64,000 nt of DNA. Source: Antedon mediterranea (Eukaryota; Echinodermata; Crinoidea; Comatulida; Antedonidae). The stretch spans positions 15,257,001 through 15,321,000 of the forward strand of contig NC_092673.1 in NCBI RefSeq assembly GCF_964355755.1, given 5' to 3'. This document shows positions 47,709-60,855 of this stretch, one piece after another; the stretch's first letter is position 1, and each line of letters starts with the position of its first letter. Under the pieces are notes generated by a model, which saw only the letters and a list, made by a program, of their open reading frames with translations, had not been told where the DNA came from and ran no database searches. The translations under genes were made by a program, and so were the position numbers.

Positions 47709-49582
47709 CTTATATCACGGTTTACACCATTGTTGAGTGATACCGTTTTTTATCTGTTACTTTCTTGAAAGGAAGACAGAAAAAACAATTAGGTTTTGAG
47801 CATTCACTTTTATTGTTTAGGTACATATATAACTGCATTGTTTTATACAGCATTTAGTATTTGTTGTTTAGGCGACCTATTTATTCAAAGTGCAATTTTG
47901 ATGTATAGAGCATTAGAAATATGTTTTTTTCTTTCATATTTTTTTGTACGCTAAGTGTATACCAGACTTACTTTGCTAAAAGAACAATTATCTGACAGAG
48001 GCTGATGTCATCTATTTCGAATGCTATAATTATCCTAATTGATTTAATATCATGCATAGTTCAGATACGGTACATCAGGTAAAGACACATTATTGACGGG
48101 CGGCGTACAAAAGCCGTAACCATCATGTTTTGACGCGCGCATCGAAACGTGTCCTGATGACGTTTCAATTAATTTACCACAAACCATTGTTTCAATTGGT
48201 CATAACTCCATTATTTGATTTAATAACGTTACGACCATCATTTCATTAATCCAGAAATGTTGTATATAATTCACGATGTTCAGTGTTTCTATTCTATTTC
48301 AAACAATCAGTAAATAATATAGGCATAATGTAAATTAACATAATTATGTACAGAATTCTCATAATTTGTTTTATGAAATAATTTTAACGACTACGTAGTG
48401 CAGCTATGCTGGTCGATTCATCAGTGTCATGAAAAAAATTATATTAGGTCTAGGCACTACATAATCTGATCAAGAATCGGTATCTTTGTGTAGGCCTAAA
48501 AATATAACTATCAAATCGTGTTCAACGAAAAAAAACAACTTTATAGAATAAATTAAATTAGCGTTCTCCATCCACCGAAATATATTATTATATTCAAGTA
48601 TAAACACTCTTCTTGGCTACGTTTAATTCAGTTTTAATATTACTAAAAAAAAGTTTAAACATGTTTTGTATGACTATATTATTTTAAAAAGGAAATAAAA
48701 TTTCTACATTTAAAACAAGTACCGGTGTTTGATTGATATTTGTCATGATCGGTATTAATGTTTTTGTATTTTTTACCGATAGCATATTCTCTAATGAAAA
48801 TACGATAACACCCAGACAACAATCGATTACCGTACTAGTATACACCCTCAAGCACTAATTACTACAACTACAGATATCTTCACTAATAACGAAATAAAAA
48901 ATCGGAGAAAGTATCTACTTAATTGGAATGTTCCCTGAATAAGAGAAGAAAGTAGTACTATTAAACCATATTTTTTCTTGTTAGATTCTGAGAAAGTGTC
49001 TTCTAGGAGGTCCTAATAGAGGTTCAAATTCAAACTGGTTACATTGACATAATGTAGTAGGCCTACACCATGAATGTTGGCCGCGGTGTTGTATATTTCC
49101 CTAGAGCTAGAGTAGTTCACCGTGGACCCTAATTGAACTCATGAATGTGAAGGCTAACATGATCAATCACCAAACTACGGTAATTTAGTCATCATTCTTT
49201 ACGGTTTATATACATTCACGAAACTAAGAAAACCACGCCTAGACCCGCTGAACAGCATTGTTATGTTACTCACTGTTTTCTTCGACTTGGAATATTATAT
49301 ACATCATCAAATATAACAATTGTGACAACCTATACGTTTAAGGCCTCAGTTGACCAATTATTCTGACCAAAATATACCTATTCATACTAATTTACAGGTT
49401 TATTTCCTTGTTAGGAATTCCTCACACAACAAACAATCATTCATTTGTGGCAATAAGTGGTTAATTATCATCAGTTTGAGGTTTGTGGCAAACTTCTAGC
49501 TGAAAATAACAAGTACAGGTCGATGAAAATGTCACTGAACTACGGGGCAACTAGCTTTAATAGACAACTTCATTAATTAACA
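47709..49582. other. emx downstream region, no gene seen
   Basis: No exon, tRNA or mobile element was recognised. The emx 3' UTR may reach into its first part. Confidence 0.6.
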
Positions 49583-49761
49583 GTAGAACCTATAAGTTGA
49601 CCTTCGGAACCCAACAGATTGTCCCCTAAGAATGGATGGTAAAACATAACATATTTCCCCTTGTTCATTTTAGGGGAAAGCGGCCGCTTAAGGTGTTCCA
49701 TGTATAGGTTGTCCCTTGAATATGGTGTCCTCTCAATGGGTGCCAAAAGGAGGGGTTCTAC
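49583..49761. mobile_element. Non-autonomous element with GTAGAACC/GGTTCTAC ends
   Basis: The 8-bp inverted ends GTAGAACC and GGTTCTAC enclose about 179 bp with repeated GTCCCCT and AGGGG motifs and CCAAAAGGAGGGG before the right end. Its segments match 34612-34800. The GGGGACACC motif links it to the 1.86-2.69 kb array and to a short copy near 50460-50500. The superfamily is not recognised. Confidence 0.5.
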
Positions 49762-52467
49762 TTTAAATCTAATGAGAATAATGAAGACGACATTTTTGAC
49801 AATGTTGATATTGACGATAATAGTAAATTGTATAATCGATTCAATGATACACCAATATCGATTGGAGCTTATCTAATAACAAAAGAATAACATTAGGGAA
49901 GGGTTCTTAGTATTGTTTTGTTTAATTAGAAGGATGGTCTGTAATTATAGTAGTCTATTTCCATTAGTTGATTCAACAAGAGATTTTCTTTCCTCTTAGT
50001 TTAATGTACTTTATCTTTAGTTAGCCTACATAAGTATTATTACATTTCGAAAATAGAGTGATAAAATTGGATATTGGGCAATTACGGTATCTCATTATGA
50101 GGGTCAATACGTAGAAGTTACAAGAATATTGATTTCAGAATTACCTCTATCGTATAATTACCCAAACTGTCGACCTTCTCCAATTTCAATTGATTTCTTA
50201 TTAACATCATCAGTTAATTACTTCAACACTTCAAATAAGTTAATTCTTGGTGTTTAGAAGTTAATTTATGGCAAGGTTGTTATTATCCGAGCGGTACCTT
50301 GTCAGGTAGGCTCATCAACAGGTAAACACTTTTTGGTGTGGTCAATATGGTGGTCATTGATGAGGTCAATAACTCTTCGTGTTTATAACAATTAGTTGTT
50401 AATACATTCATCTGTGAATGTGGTTTAATGTTAAACATACTTATTGAGATTCCTAACTTTAGGACACCTATTTTTATATTCAGGGGACACCCTATATTGA
50501 GGTTTAATTATCAACATGGGTAAATCAATTTATATAGGCCTAGTACTAGTAGGTCTACAAATCGAAACATAATCATGGATTTAAAGCGCGTGTTCTCCGC
50601 CTTTAGATTTCTCTTGTCGACAGTTAGATAAAAGGTGTAATAGCCTAGCTCTTCAGTCTAAGGTTGATACATTTCGGACAACATTCAATAGATATACGTT
50701 ATCATAATTCATTAACAAACACACATAGCTCACTTGATTATTATTTACAGACTCAAATTGCGGTTACCGTTTATGATTTATTTGTCAATTAGATAAGTCA
50801 TAAATTATTATTTATTTCTAAAATTACATACACCAATTATGGAACAATCTATAGAGACCGTGGAAAGTGAGCTTTTCTTTGTACACAACATTAAACTAAT
50901 TCCTTTCAACTGACAATGACGATATAATATGAAAAACAAACCTTTGATTTTTAATAATAAAATTGAAAAATTAAAATGGGTTAAAAGGCTAAGACAACAA
51001 TTTTATTTTTTAATGATACTATCTTGATTAAAGGCCGTTCACGAAAATCAGTGGGCCTGGGCTCAGGTTTATAGATGACGGTCGTAAGATTCCACGGAGT
51101 GGGCACAGAAATACCACAAAGTGGCCAGACAAATATTCTCATCATTAATACCGTTATCAACATGTTCATTTTTAGGTTACCTCAGCTTTGTCCGATAACA
51201 GCGGGGAAGACACACTCGAGTCGCAAAAGGTTAGACATATCGTCCCAATGCCTGATCGATCTGTTTCTAATCTTCTGGCCTAAATCTGTCTGAATATGCA
51301 TCATTATCTAACTCTATTAGTGCTATCATAACCTAAACAATTTAAACTTATCTTTCAGGTCATGATCATCACAATTATTGCTCAATCATTGACAGTTACA
51401 GATACAGATATAGACATTTTGAAATTAAATCTCATGGTTCCGAAATATTTGCAACTGCATTTTTTTCCTCGAAACCTATCCAATGTATTTCAACATTGGA
51501 GATCTTAAAATAGGCCTATTTCGTTTCTTCTTCTGAGTTAGTCCGAGTTAATTCCTCCTTTATAAAATGTCACCGATACCTAGTCGTCAATTGTGACGAG
51601 TTTTACTTAAAAATGTAAACATTTTTTAAAAATTGTAAAACTAGAAATATAAATAAAGTATTGAATGCGGTGGCGATATCAAAACAATCGAATATGCAGT
51701 TATTTAAACAGTAGGCGTATGCATTTAAATCAATGGTTCAAGATATCTGTATCCGGTAATTTGGGAGGAATGAGAACATTTGAATTTAAAATAAAATCAA
51801 TTGTCAACTTGATAGATTTTGAACACAATTGTTCAATTCAAGTCCAACAATTTCTCACAATAAGGAAAGACTGAACTTAAATTTGAGCGAGAAACCCGAT
51901 CGTAATGAAAGTGTTTACCCCGTAATGTCACAAACTTAAAATAAATCAAACTCCTGCTTGAAACTAAAAGATGGCGCAATAATAAACAAAATAAGCATGG
52001 TCGTACTACGTATGAAATTATAGGTCAAGGGTCATAGGCTCCATGAGCAAACGGTGATTTTTATTTCAAAGTTCTATAGGCCTAATCAATTTCATCAGTT
52101 AAATTTGTAGAAAGATTTTATCCTCGGGGGTAGGCTGAATGTAAATGTTTCTTCGGCAAATACATGATAATAAGAGCAAGGCCCACATTCAATATTGGAT
52201 ATTTATTATTTCTATTAAACGAGTAAAATGAACATTATAGGCTAAATATATAAATATTACTACAAGATACAACGAGGGCGCTATTTTGTTTATTAAATTT
52301 TAATAATTTACATTTAAAATAAAATACTTTTGCATTGCAAATTATCGAGAATAAATCAAATATGTTTTTGTCAAATCTGTTATCAATGAATATATCACGA
52401 ACCACACCACGATATGCCGAAAGATTAGGTGCGCGTACAATAATGAATAATAAAGTATCAATACTTG
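49762..52467. other. Intergenic, no gene seen
   Basis: Only a short GGGGACACC repeat fragment near 50460-50500 was recognised; open frames at 50981-51293 and 51665-51874 show no known motif. Confidence 0.6.
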
Positions 52468-52523
52468 CACGCGCGCGTACAAAAATGGATGAAATATATC
52501 ATCATTGTTTGTACGCGCGCGTG
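52468..52523. other. Perfect 16-bp inverted repeat with (CG)n core
   Basis: CACGCGCGCGTACAAA (52468-52483) and TTTGTACGCGCGCGTG (52508-52523) are exact inverted copies separated by 24 bp. A related GTGCGCGTACAATAATGA lies at 52428. The alternating CG stretch could form Z-DNA or a cruciform. CpG-rich 8-10-mers are rare in this AT-rich window. Confidence 0.85.
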
Positions 52524-53216
52524 AACTATCATTAGAATGTAATCAATGTGCTTACACTCCTGATGACTTGTGATAGCCATCTGTCAGGGAATATTAGCAA
52601 ATTAAAGAAAGACTATTTTGGTAATAAAACAAAATGAATGTGCGCTTAAATTATTACCAATGTTATGGAATGCTAACCAATGAACATATGTATACCTCAT
52701 CCACTTTGATTAGGTATAATACATCTCACAACATATAAACGATAAATATGTCAAACGTGGCGATAAACATCAAAGGACAAATGGTAGTAAATGCGAAGCC
52801 GATGAAACAAACTCAATAGAAGAAACTTCGAAAAACAAACGTAGAAACATCAACAAAAATAAAGGCAGTCACGATAGATACATATATCATGACTATTAAT
52901 ACAACGATGGGATAAAACATTGCAAACAAAAGCAAACCAGACTGATTTTGATTTACGGTAGTGGACTGACGATATACGATTGTTGTATATAATTGTGATT
53001 ATATTTATATACAAACAGGTAATTATATGTTTATCGGTATTGAACTGGATTAATGATAAATAATGTGTTCATTGTGCAGATTATATTATCTATTTTTATC
53101 ATTATATATTATTAATGATTTTTTTGGTAGGTCCCTACCGTACCAATCAAGAAATACAGGCAATTGTATGCATATATCAAAGATGTATTGTCCCCTTAAA
53201 AATATTTTTGTTGAAT

Positions 53217-53672
53217 ATGCCATTTTAATGTCACATAATTTATATAAAGTTATTTTTACAAAAATCAATAGAAGATCGAAAAAAAAATATTAACCTGAAA
53301 AACTGTAGTTTTTGGTTGAATGTAACCGTTTATTTTGTCTTTTTATAAATGAAAACATTATTTTATCAAAACTGCGAAATGGCCTATTCAAAGTATTTAT
53401 ATTTATCTTAATTAAATTAGGACTACATCTTTACATTTTATTACGTTTTTTTCTTTTTTGAAATCCATGCCATTTCAATGTCACACAACAGTTTACTTCT
53501 TTAAACAAAAATTTTATCGAAAAAACGAAATATTAACTTGAAAAAACACCACAACTTACAGGAAAATTAGTAAATCAAAGCCCATCTGTCTGTCTGTCAG
53601 ACAACGGGTCTTTGGTTAAATTTAACAGTTTCTTTTGTCTTTTTATAAATCGGAAATAATTATTTTGTTTTG
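53217..53672. repeat. Diverged tandem duplication, about 250 bp unit
   Basis: Segments GCCATTTTAATGTCACATAA / GCCATTTCAATGTCACACAA (53218 and 53468), AAATATTAACCTGAAAAA / GAAATATTAACTTGAAAAA and TTTTGTCTTTTTATAAAT (about 53333 and 53634) occur in the same order twice. Confidence 0.75.
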
Positions 53673-54262
53673 ACTTAACTATTAAATTTTTTTTTACACA
53701 TTTATGTATGCTTTTATTCGTTGAATATTTAGGCCCTACAGAAATCACCTAACGTATAATCACACGTTTGACTACTGAGATGTTGAAGATACTAAATACA
53801 ATTCATACAATTTCAAATTTAAGCTGTTAATGGTATTTCAAGATTGTTAAGATACTGATCAACTCTGACCTTGATGTGTTCCTTTTTACTTGAAAATAAA
53901 TTGAAATAAAATGTTACTTTAAACAAGAAAGAAAGAATTCGATTAATTTAATCAGAAGAGATTAACTTGTAACTCTATATAATCATTATTGTGTAGCTAA
54001 GTAACGGGATTAGACATATCACTGATAGGGCTAATCAGGTTCAATCGAACAATATTTAAATCGCTGCAACAAAAGTTACAGTACATTTTTTTAATGATAC
54101 ATAGTAAAATCAAATAACATCAGAGACCCAGGGGAAAATTCAGACACTTTTATGGAAAAAATAATGAATCATTGGTTTTTTTTATCTCATATATTATGTC
54201 AACGGTAAATATGTTTTATGGATCCGAAGTAAGGACTCCGCCAAACCTACGCCCTCTCATAT

Positions 54263-54405
54263 CGGATCCACTGATTGTACAATGCCATACATGATTTACT
54301 TTGTTTTATGTTTAATTGTCATTTATTAAGGACCGGATCCACTGATTGTACAATGCGATAGTATATGATTTACTTTGTCTTATGTTTTAATTTTATTAAG
54401 GATGT
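54263..54405. repeat. Two-copy tandem repeat, 71-bp unit
   Basis: CGGATCCACTGATTGTACAA begins at 54263 and again at 54334. Both copies continue with ATGATTTACTTTGT and end in a TTTATTAAGGA motif. Confidence 0.85.
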
Positions 54406-55980
54406 TATGACTTCAAAATGAAAGGTGTGCCTTTACTTCAGTCACAAAACACAACCATTATCATCTTCCATTGTCGTTATAGGCTACATGCTATCATTAT
54501 CCTTCATAACAACTTATAACGTCTCATTTTCAAATTTTTAGTTAATTTCACATTCATTCTAGTCATCTTCAATTTATTCTCACAATATTATAATAATGTA
54601 ATAGTAAAAATCAGAGTTGTAAAAAATATGTAGAAGATGCAGATTGCTGGAGATACTTAAATAAGCCATTTAATGCTTTAACGTTCCACCAGGAAAAATA
54701 AAACTTATTTATCTCATATTATGTATAAATATTAAATAAGCATTTTAAGCGAAGTCAAAAAAATAGAAAAATTGTAAAAACAAAAATGAATAGGCCTGAA
54801 TACATTTTAAAAATAAAGAATTGTACAAAACGATCTTGAATTTAGAAGATGTTACTAATAACTAATTGCATAAGGCCTACACATTTTATTAATAAATAAG
54901 GAATAACAACTTAAATATTTTCAAATTAAGTAGGCCTAAGCAATAAATATAAATGTTGTTTTAATCAATTTGAGGGACCGCATCCAAACATTTCTACGTT
55001 GTTAGCTTCAAATCTTTGTATTGACTTCATATGTTTTTCACTGTTTTATAAGAAAATACAAATAGGCCAACGATAGATAAAGTAAACATTTGATCCATTT
55101 TAATGGAAGTAATGAAATACTTCATCGCTTATAAACTATTTGCCAAACAAATTTACCTAACAATATTCATTAAAATGTTTGGAAATGCTTAATCCGGGTA
55201 TAATTATAATGTTTGTTTATTTTTACAAATTCTAATTCTTCTCGTCTCTTCATCACCTTTTGGCTCACCTCTTCCTGATTTCGTGTAGAATTGAATACAA
55301 GCATAATAGCCAATTAAATATAAGTATCATATTACACGTTATAAGAGCTTCTAATCCTTTTGCAACATTTGGACACCTGGTCCAGGTGTCATCTTAATAA
55401 CAATAACTTTAGTTATTATGGTCTGATCACTTATCTCTGTATACGCCTATAGCGTACAAACATTCCGGTGCAAAATATTCCTAATAGTTATCGATTTTGT
55501 AAGACCTTGAGAGGCACCTATACATGACTACAAATTGTATGATTTCATGCACTTTGAAGCCTCGTCATTGACCAATTAATTAATCGCAAAATATTTCTGA
55601 TTTTAATCGGTGAATTAAATTAAAGTTGTACTTTCAAGTATTGAATTAATTATTTGTTTATTCATCAGTTACAAAAGGTGTTAAAACGTAAATCACGATA
55701 TACCGGTACCCATTCACGTGGTTAACGTTATTATTTTAATTCGTTAAAAAATATTCCTGGCTTGAAAACACTTTACAATCTTAAGACTTCTTTAAATTAT
55801 TTCAATTAAACGCAATATTTTGCAAATTTAAAAAATTGAAATTTCAACCTATTTAGTTTTAAATAACAACTAACAATCTCTTCCAAACCCTTATTATATA
55901 CACTTATATTCCCATAATTCTTAGATGATTAAATATTTTTATATCAATCAATTACTTGTTTTCTTCAAAAAACATTGGCG
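54406..55980. other. Intergenic, no gene seen
   Basis: AT-rich sequence with scattered TAGGCCTA palindromes and no other structure noted. Confidence 0.65.
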
Positions 55981-56202
55981 ACTAAGAACTTCAAACCGAC
56001 GTAAAGTCAAGTTATAACGCGACAAATCTAAGTTTAGGCATAGGCCTATGTGTTCTTTGGAAATAAGAATACTAAGTTCAACCGACGAAAAGTCAAGTTC
56101 TTACGCGAAAAATCATGTTTAGGCTTAGATGTGTTTTTTAGAATAAGAACTAGACTAAGAACTTCAAACCGACGTAAAGTCAAATTCTAACGCGAAAGTG
56201 AT
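55981..56202. repeat. Three-copy tandem repeat, 83-90 bp unit
   Basis: ACTAAGAACTTCAAACCGAC and variants start at 55981, 56071 and 56154. Each is followed by GTAAAGTCAA..TAACGCGA, and the first two continue through AGTTTAGGC-like segments. Confidence 0.85.
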
Positions 56203-56289
56203 CAAACTAAAGCAAGTATAGTTAATTAGATAATTGTTTCATAGGCTCAAACACTTTGAAATTTAATTAAGTAGTTGTAGTTTCTATAA

Positions 56290-57171
56290 GGCCCCGTTTC
56301 TGCTGCCAAAAATATACCGTATATATACGGTATATTTTATATACGGTATATTTTTTGGCAGCAGAAATGGGTCTCATAAAAAATATACCGTATATATATG
56401 CGGTATATATACCGTATAAATATCCCCATCGTTTGTGGATATTATACGGTATATTCCAAAATATACCGTATATTTCGTACCCCATTTCTGCTGCACTCAA
56501 AATATACCGTAAATGTGGCCAGACTCGTGACACGAGGTCAAAAACTAACAGAGCGCGACGCGTTTGTTTTGGTTTTTCTGCTGCATTGAAAGTTGAAACA
56601 CACGTGTAAAAGCAAGCAACAGATCAAAATGTCACTGTGGACCGAACAAATCACTATTTTTGCAATTCAATTGTGGGGGGAAGCGAAGGTTGGGGGGGAG
56701 ACTGCATGGCAACAGAAGAGATACCGAGATTTTAATTACAATAAATCGAATGTTCTTACACGACAACAACGTGATGTAAAATCATGGTAAAATACTGTAT
56801 AATAGAAAATGGAAATTAAAACGGCAATATAGGATAATATAGCATAATATAAACTCAATTTGAATAACAGAGTTTATTTATACAGTAGTGACATTTCTAG
56901 ATTGTGCTTGTATGTGCGGTGTAAATTCGTTGCCACTTCTGCTCATTAAATTTAAAATAGAAAGCAATGCTGTCATGTAACCTCACTACACGAGACTCTA
57001 GGTCAATCCATACTTCCGTCTCACGAAATGCATTTTGGGTAATGAAAGCCAACTTTTTTACAACCCACCCACGAAGTATGTGCAGCGGAAACGGTGCACG
57101 AATTTCATATACGGTATATTTATACGGTATATTTATACGGTATATTTTGGGTTGGCAGCAGAAACGGGCCC
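56290..57171. mobile_element. Harbinger-type element, 882 bp, TAA duplication, many ATACCGTAT motifs
   Basis: The left end GGCCCCGTTTCTGCTGCC and right end GGCAGCAGAAACGGGCCC are inverted copies with one mismatch, flanked by TAA at 56287-56289 and 57172-57174. The same end sequence occurs twice more inside (about 56354-56371 inverted, about 56480-56497 direct). Subterminal regions are packed with ATACCGTATAT / ATATACGGTAT motifs, and 56290-56371 alone makes a full hairpin. Open stretches of 65 codons (56593-56787, +) and 114 codons (56900-57241, -, running past the element) are unclassified. The + one has an MSLWTEQITIFAIQLW start faintly like a Myb/SANT helix. No transposase was recognised. 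Confidence 0.8.
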
Positions 57172-57174
57172 TAA

Positions 57175-58162
57175 GTGAACTACGCTGGTTCGCTTTATCA
57201 AGCCATAGAGGAATTAGTTTAAACGTCCATGTTCTCAACATCGATTGTAGTAGATGCTTGATTCAAATTCATTAGGCACTCATTGTATTCTAATTGACTA
57301 GCAAGAAAATCACTTCTAATACTGAGTCAATATAAATTGTACATTATTTTTCTAATTTGCTAATTCAAAGTGTGGATATAATTCAATTTCGTTCGGCCCA
57401 TTATCATCGATAGACTGAGGACATTAATAGCTAGCAGCCGGGTCTTTCTGCAAGTTTCTGACTAATCAATATATCTACGTACAGTCGTATAAGCAGTATG
57501 ACTAATTATATCCCATTTACATCCTCATAATATAAACGATCACTCGGAGGCCTTTCAACTATATTTCTAGGCAATTACTAAAGTTATTTGCTATAATAAT
57601 TAATACAAATGCACCGAGAAGAAGAGAGATACCTAAAGGAAACGTCTGTTAATGATAACATAAATATAGATATCTTTCGATTTCTTTTCAATTAAAATTC
57701 ATTACTTTTGTGGTTATTCAGAACATGGCTCAGACCAATTTATATCAATTTAACATTAACGTAACTAAATAAATAAATAAATTATTATATAACTGCAATT
57801 GCAGAATGTTAACGTTTTATCTTAATATTATAGGAATGTTTTTTAAAGTGTGTAATTTACTGTAATTCATTTTATGTAAGTATTTCTATGTGGAGAACCT
57901 CCCGACGGTTATTTTTATTTATAGTAGCTATTAGGTGATGCTGCCTCATTGTTTTACATTTGTACTGTTTTTTGTCTTTGTATTTGAAAAATGTTAGCGA
58001 ATTAAATGATATGATATACTTTCATTTTATGCGATTAAATAAGCAAAAATTGGATCACCAAGACACGGAGAACACTTTCTGTGTTTTTAAAAATCAGACA
58101 TTTAGTGTCTGGGTATGTGACCCAATATTCTTAAAACCCAGAATTAGCTTAACACCTGTGCT
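57175..58162. other. Intergenic, no gene seen
   Basis: No coding exon or repeat was recognised before the retrotransposon-like fragment. Confidence 0.6.
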
Positions 58163-58285
58163 TAAACGGCATGTACAATCATATCACGATTATAACACCA
58201 GAAATACTACGTGTGTTCCGTTTTCCTGTCTATCATCGTATCTAACGATTAGCGTGAGTTATATTTACAACCAATCTCAACTGTG
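58163..58285 (+). pseudogene. Possible non-LTR retrotransposon C-terminal fragment (YNTR motif)
   Basis: A frame running to 58285 contains SYHDYNTRNTTCVPF, like the H.YNTRN..L..P motif before the end of CR1/L2-like ORF2. The usual WNSLP segment is not found after it, so the fragment is short and uncertain. Confidence 0.4.
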
Positions 58286-59142
58286 AGATGTTCCTAAATG
58301 CCAACCTATCCAAATAAGCTGTTGAGACTGACGACCTTAACGCCGCGGTGTTAACTATTTTTTCTTGGACTATCTTAAAAGCCCTCATAAACGCTAACAT
58401 TAACTACTAAAGGATAAACAGTCGAGCGAGAGAACAACTTGATGGCTTTTTAATTCCTTCGCTAAGAAGGTACCACAAAAACACCTAACTATTCTCACCT
58501 GTCTGGGTAGAGTTTATAGTCATTAATCAGACGAGAAACTGATGGTATGTTATAGCAAACGAGTGAATAATGAGAGATATTACCTCTACCGTGATAAAAC
58601 ATTCAATAATTTACAGATTGACGAACATCGTACATGACAATTACAAATTCATATACATTTAGCAGGAAATTTAGTACGCATTTATTATCAAATGTATAGC
58701 CAAATAACAAAACTATGTTTCCCAACTCCAACAGTCTGTTACTGCTAATCAAGGAACCGTTCAAACAAGAGGTGACGTTACATTAGCCTACGTACTGCTT
58801 TAAAAACTAATATTAGCAATACATTGCATTTAAAATTACTGGTGTATAGATCTAAATAAATATGTTTGTTCTGTATGAAAAAGAATCGGATACGTTGACG
58901 CACTGGTACGTGATGCAACAACAGTAAAACCCAGATTAATTTTATTTAATGTAAAGGCAGTGTAAATTGACCAAATACCGATTTGATAATTGATAAAATT
59001 GAAGTAGCACTCGTCGTACACGCACGTACGTGACAATCTTACGAATACGTTATTCTCTAGGCAAGTAGGGTAAACCTAAATCTTACACTCAACGTAAATC
59101 ACCATTCTTATCGTAATCATTTCATAGTTTCTAAAGCGGTAA

Positions 59143-59269
59143 AGTTTGTTCGCTATTGGACGACGATACGCAAGGACGTCGCACGTGAAACGCAAGACCA
59201 ATCACAAGTAACAGTTCGTTCCGTTATTGGTCAAATTACTTGAGCATTGCGTTGCGTGTAAACCAAGCT
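59143..59269. mobile_element. Degenerate Harbinger-type MITE of the TTGGTTCCCACTA family
   Basis: AGTTTGTTCGCTATTGGACG with ACGCAAGGACGTCG on the left and GCGTTGCGTGTAAACCAAGC on the right match the ends and inner inverted motifs of the 7412-7590 element. TAA precedes and TTA follows, so it may be an old insertion. Confidence 0.6.
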
Positions 59270-60479
59270 TTAATAAAAAGGTGAAAATACTGCTTATAAA
59301 AATCGTTACATTTGTGATGATAAATGCTATTTAAGTATCAAGTTTATACGAACTGAGGGGTAATAACATAAGATAAGAGAATGACGATATTGAATAAGAA
59401 TGTGTCAATGATATGATAAACTAATGAGTTGATAATCACATAATAGAATGTACAGCAGGTATGTAATTGATGCTTCACAAACAACAGCGTTCAAACTATG
59501 ATACAAATTTAGTACGCGCGTCCGCTTCACGTTTTTAACGCGCAAAACGTAAGTTCGGACAAACATTAAAACAAGTTTTGATAATAAATTTTTAATTATA
59601 ATATGCCAATTGTATATTCCATAATTTGAAAGTAACCCGTTATAAAAAATGTTAAAAACCATGTGTAAATTTACTGAACTTCCAAATGTACTCAGCGTTA
59701 TAAATCTTGCCATAACTTATGAAATAATTCGACATGATTGGTCAATTAGTGACCAGGTGACCTTGAGTTCACCTTCTGTGTTGTCGAAACCATTAGTAAC
59801 TCATCAACATCATCATCAACACCTTGATTTACGCTCGGGTCATCAAAGAAAACCGGACTTTGTGTGGTCCATGTCCATCTTCCCCACCTTGGTACAACCA
59901 TACAACCCTACTCGTACACATCATGTGTGGTAGCACGGGGCTGTTTGTTGATACCGGTTGAGCTGTGCCTAAAAACATTAATCAAAGAGCTATGAAAAAG
60001 GTATTAGGTCACGAGAAAGTCGTAGGCTACACGAAGTTTTTACAATACCTTAAGTTGCACCTGAGCGGTTGGATTTATTGTTTGTGCGTTTGCTACTGCA
60101 AATAATCAAACGATAGCAATGGCTAAATGGTCTGTCAAATTACGCCGGTAATATAAATGTTGACATTAAATTAGGCGTTCATTGCTGATCGGTTCGTGCG
60201 TCTTGTAGCCTCATGTTTACATCATTTTTACTTCTATACAGTAATCAGTGTCATAAGTGATGTTTACGTTTCTTGTAAGTTACAAGAGGTATTTTGGTCA
60301 TCATTGTGTGTTGATATCAAGGTAATCTAGCCGGCCTGTTATGCTTAGATTATTTGTCTTCCCACTCCCATCATGAGAATATCCGCCAACAAGAAATCTA
60401 TAAGCAAAAAGATAGCTATGGATTGAGTTGCATTTAACTGATTAGGTTTAGGCCTACATAAAATTAAATTGGGTGTGTA

Positions 60480-60855
60480 GAGTGGCCTAGAAAATAACAT
60501 GTTTTATCTATCTTTCGTGGGTGTAACTCGCATCTATTTATTCTTCAAAGTTCCAGCACATTTTTCAATAAAATCACAGGTAAAATACAAATATTGATTG
60601 AATTGTATTTTGATGTACATAAATGAAATTGGGTATGGGAGTGGCCTAACATATAGAATATTTTTATCTCTTTTCGTGGGTGTAACTCTGTATTTATTTA
60701 TTCAAATTTCCAGCACAATTCAATAAAATCACAAGTAAAATACATAAATGTGATTATGAGAGTGGCCTAAAATATAAAAGGTGAAACTGCCTTTATTTAT
60801 GATTTCCGACACATAAGTAAGTACTGTAAGTAAAATCACAGGTATAAAATGTCTG
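60480..60855. repeat. Tandem repeat with GAGTGGCCTA anchor, 120-160 bp spacing
   Basis: GAGTGGCCTA occurs at 60480, 60640 and 60760. Shared segments CTTTCGTGGGTGTAACTC / CTTTTCGTGGGTGTAACTC, CCAGCACA and CAATAAAATCACA.GTAAAA recur in order, with a deletion in the third unit. Confidence 0.85.

Noticed and set aside
51665-51874. 69-codon ORF
   Set aside because: No motif and no splice or promoter context; it is probably a chance ORF.
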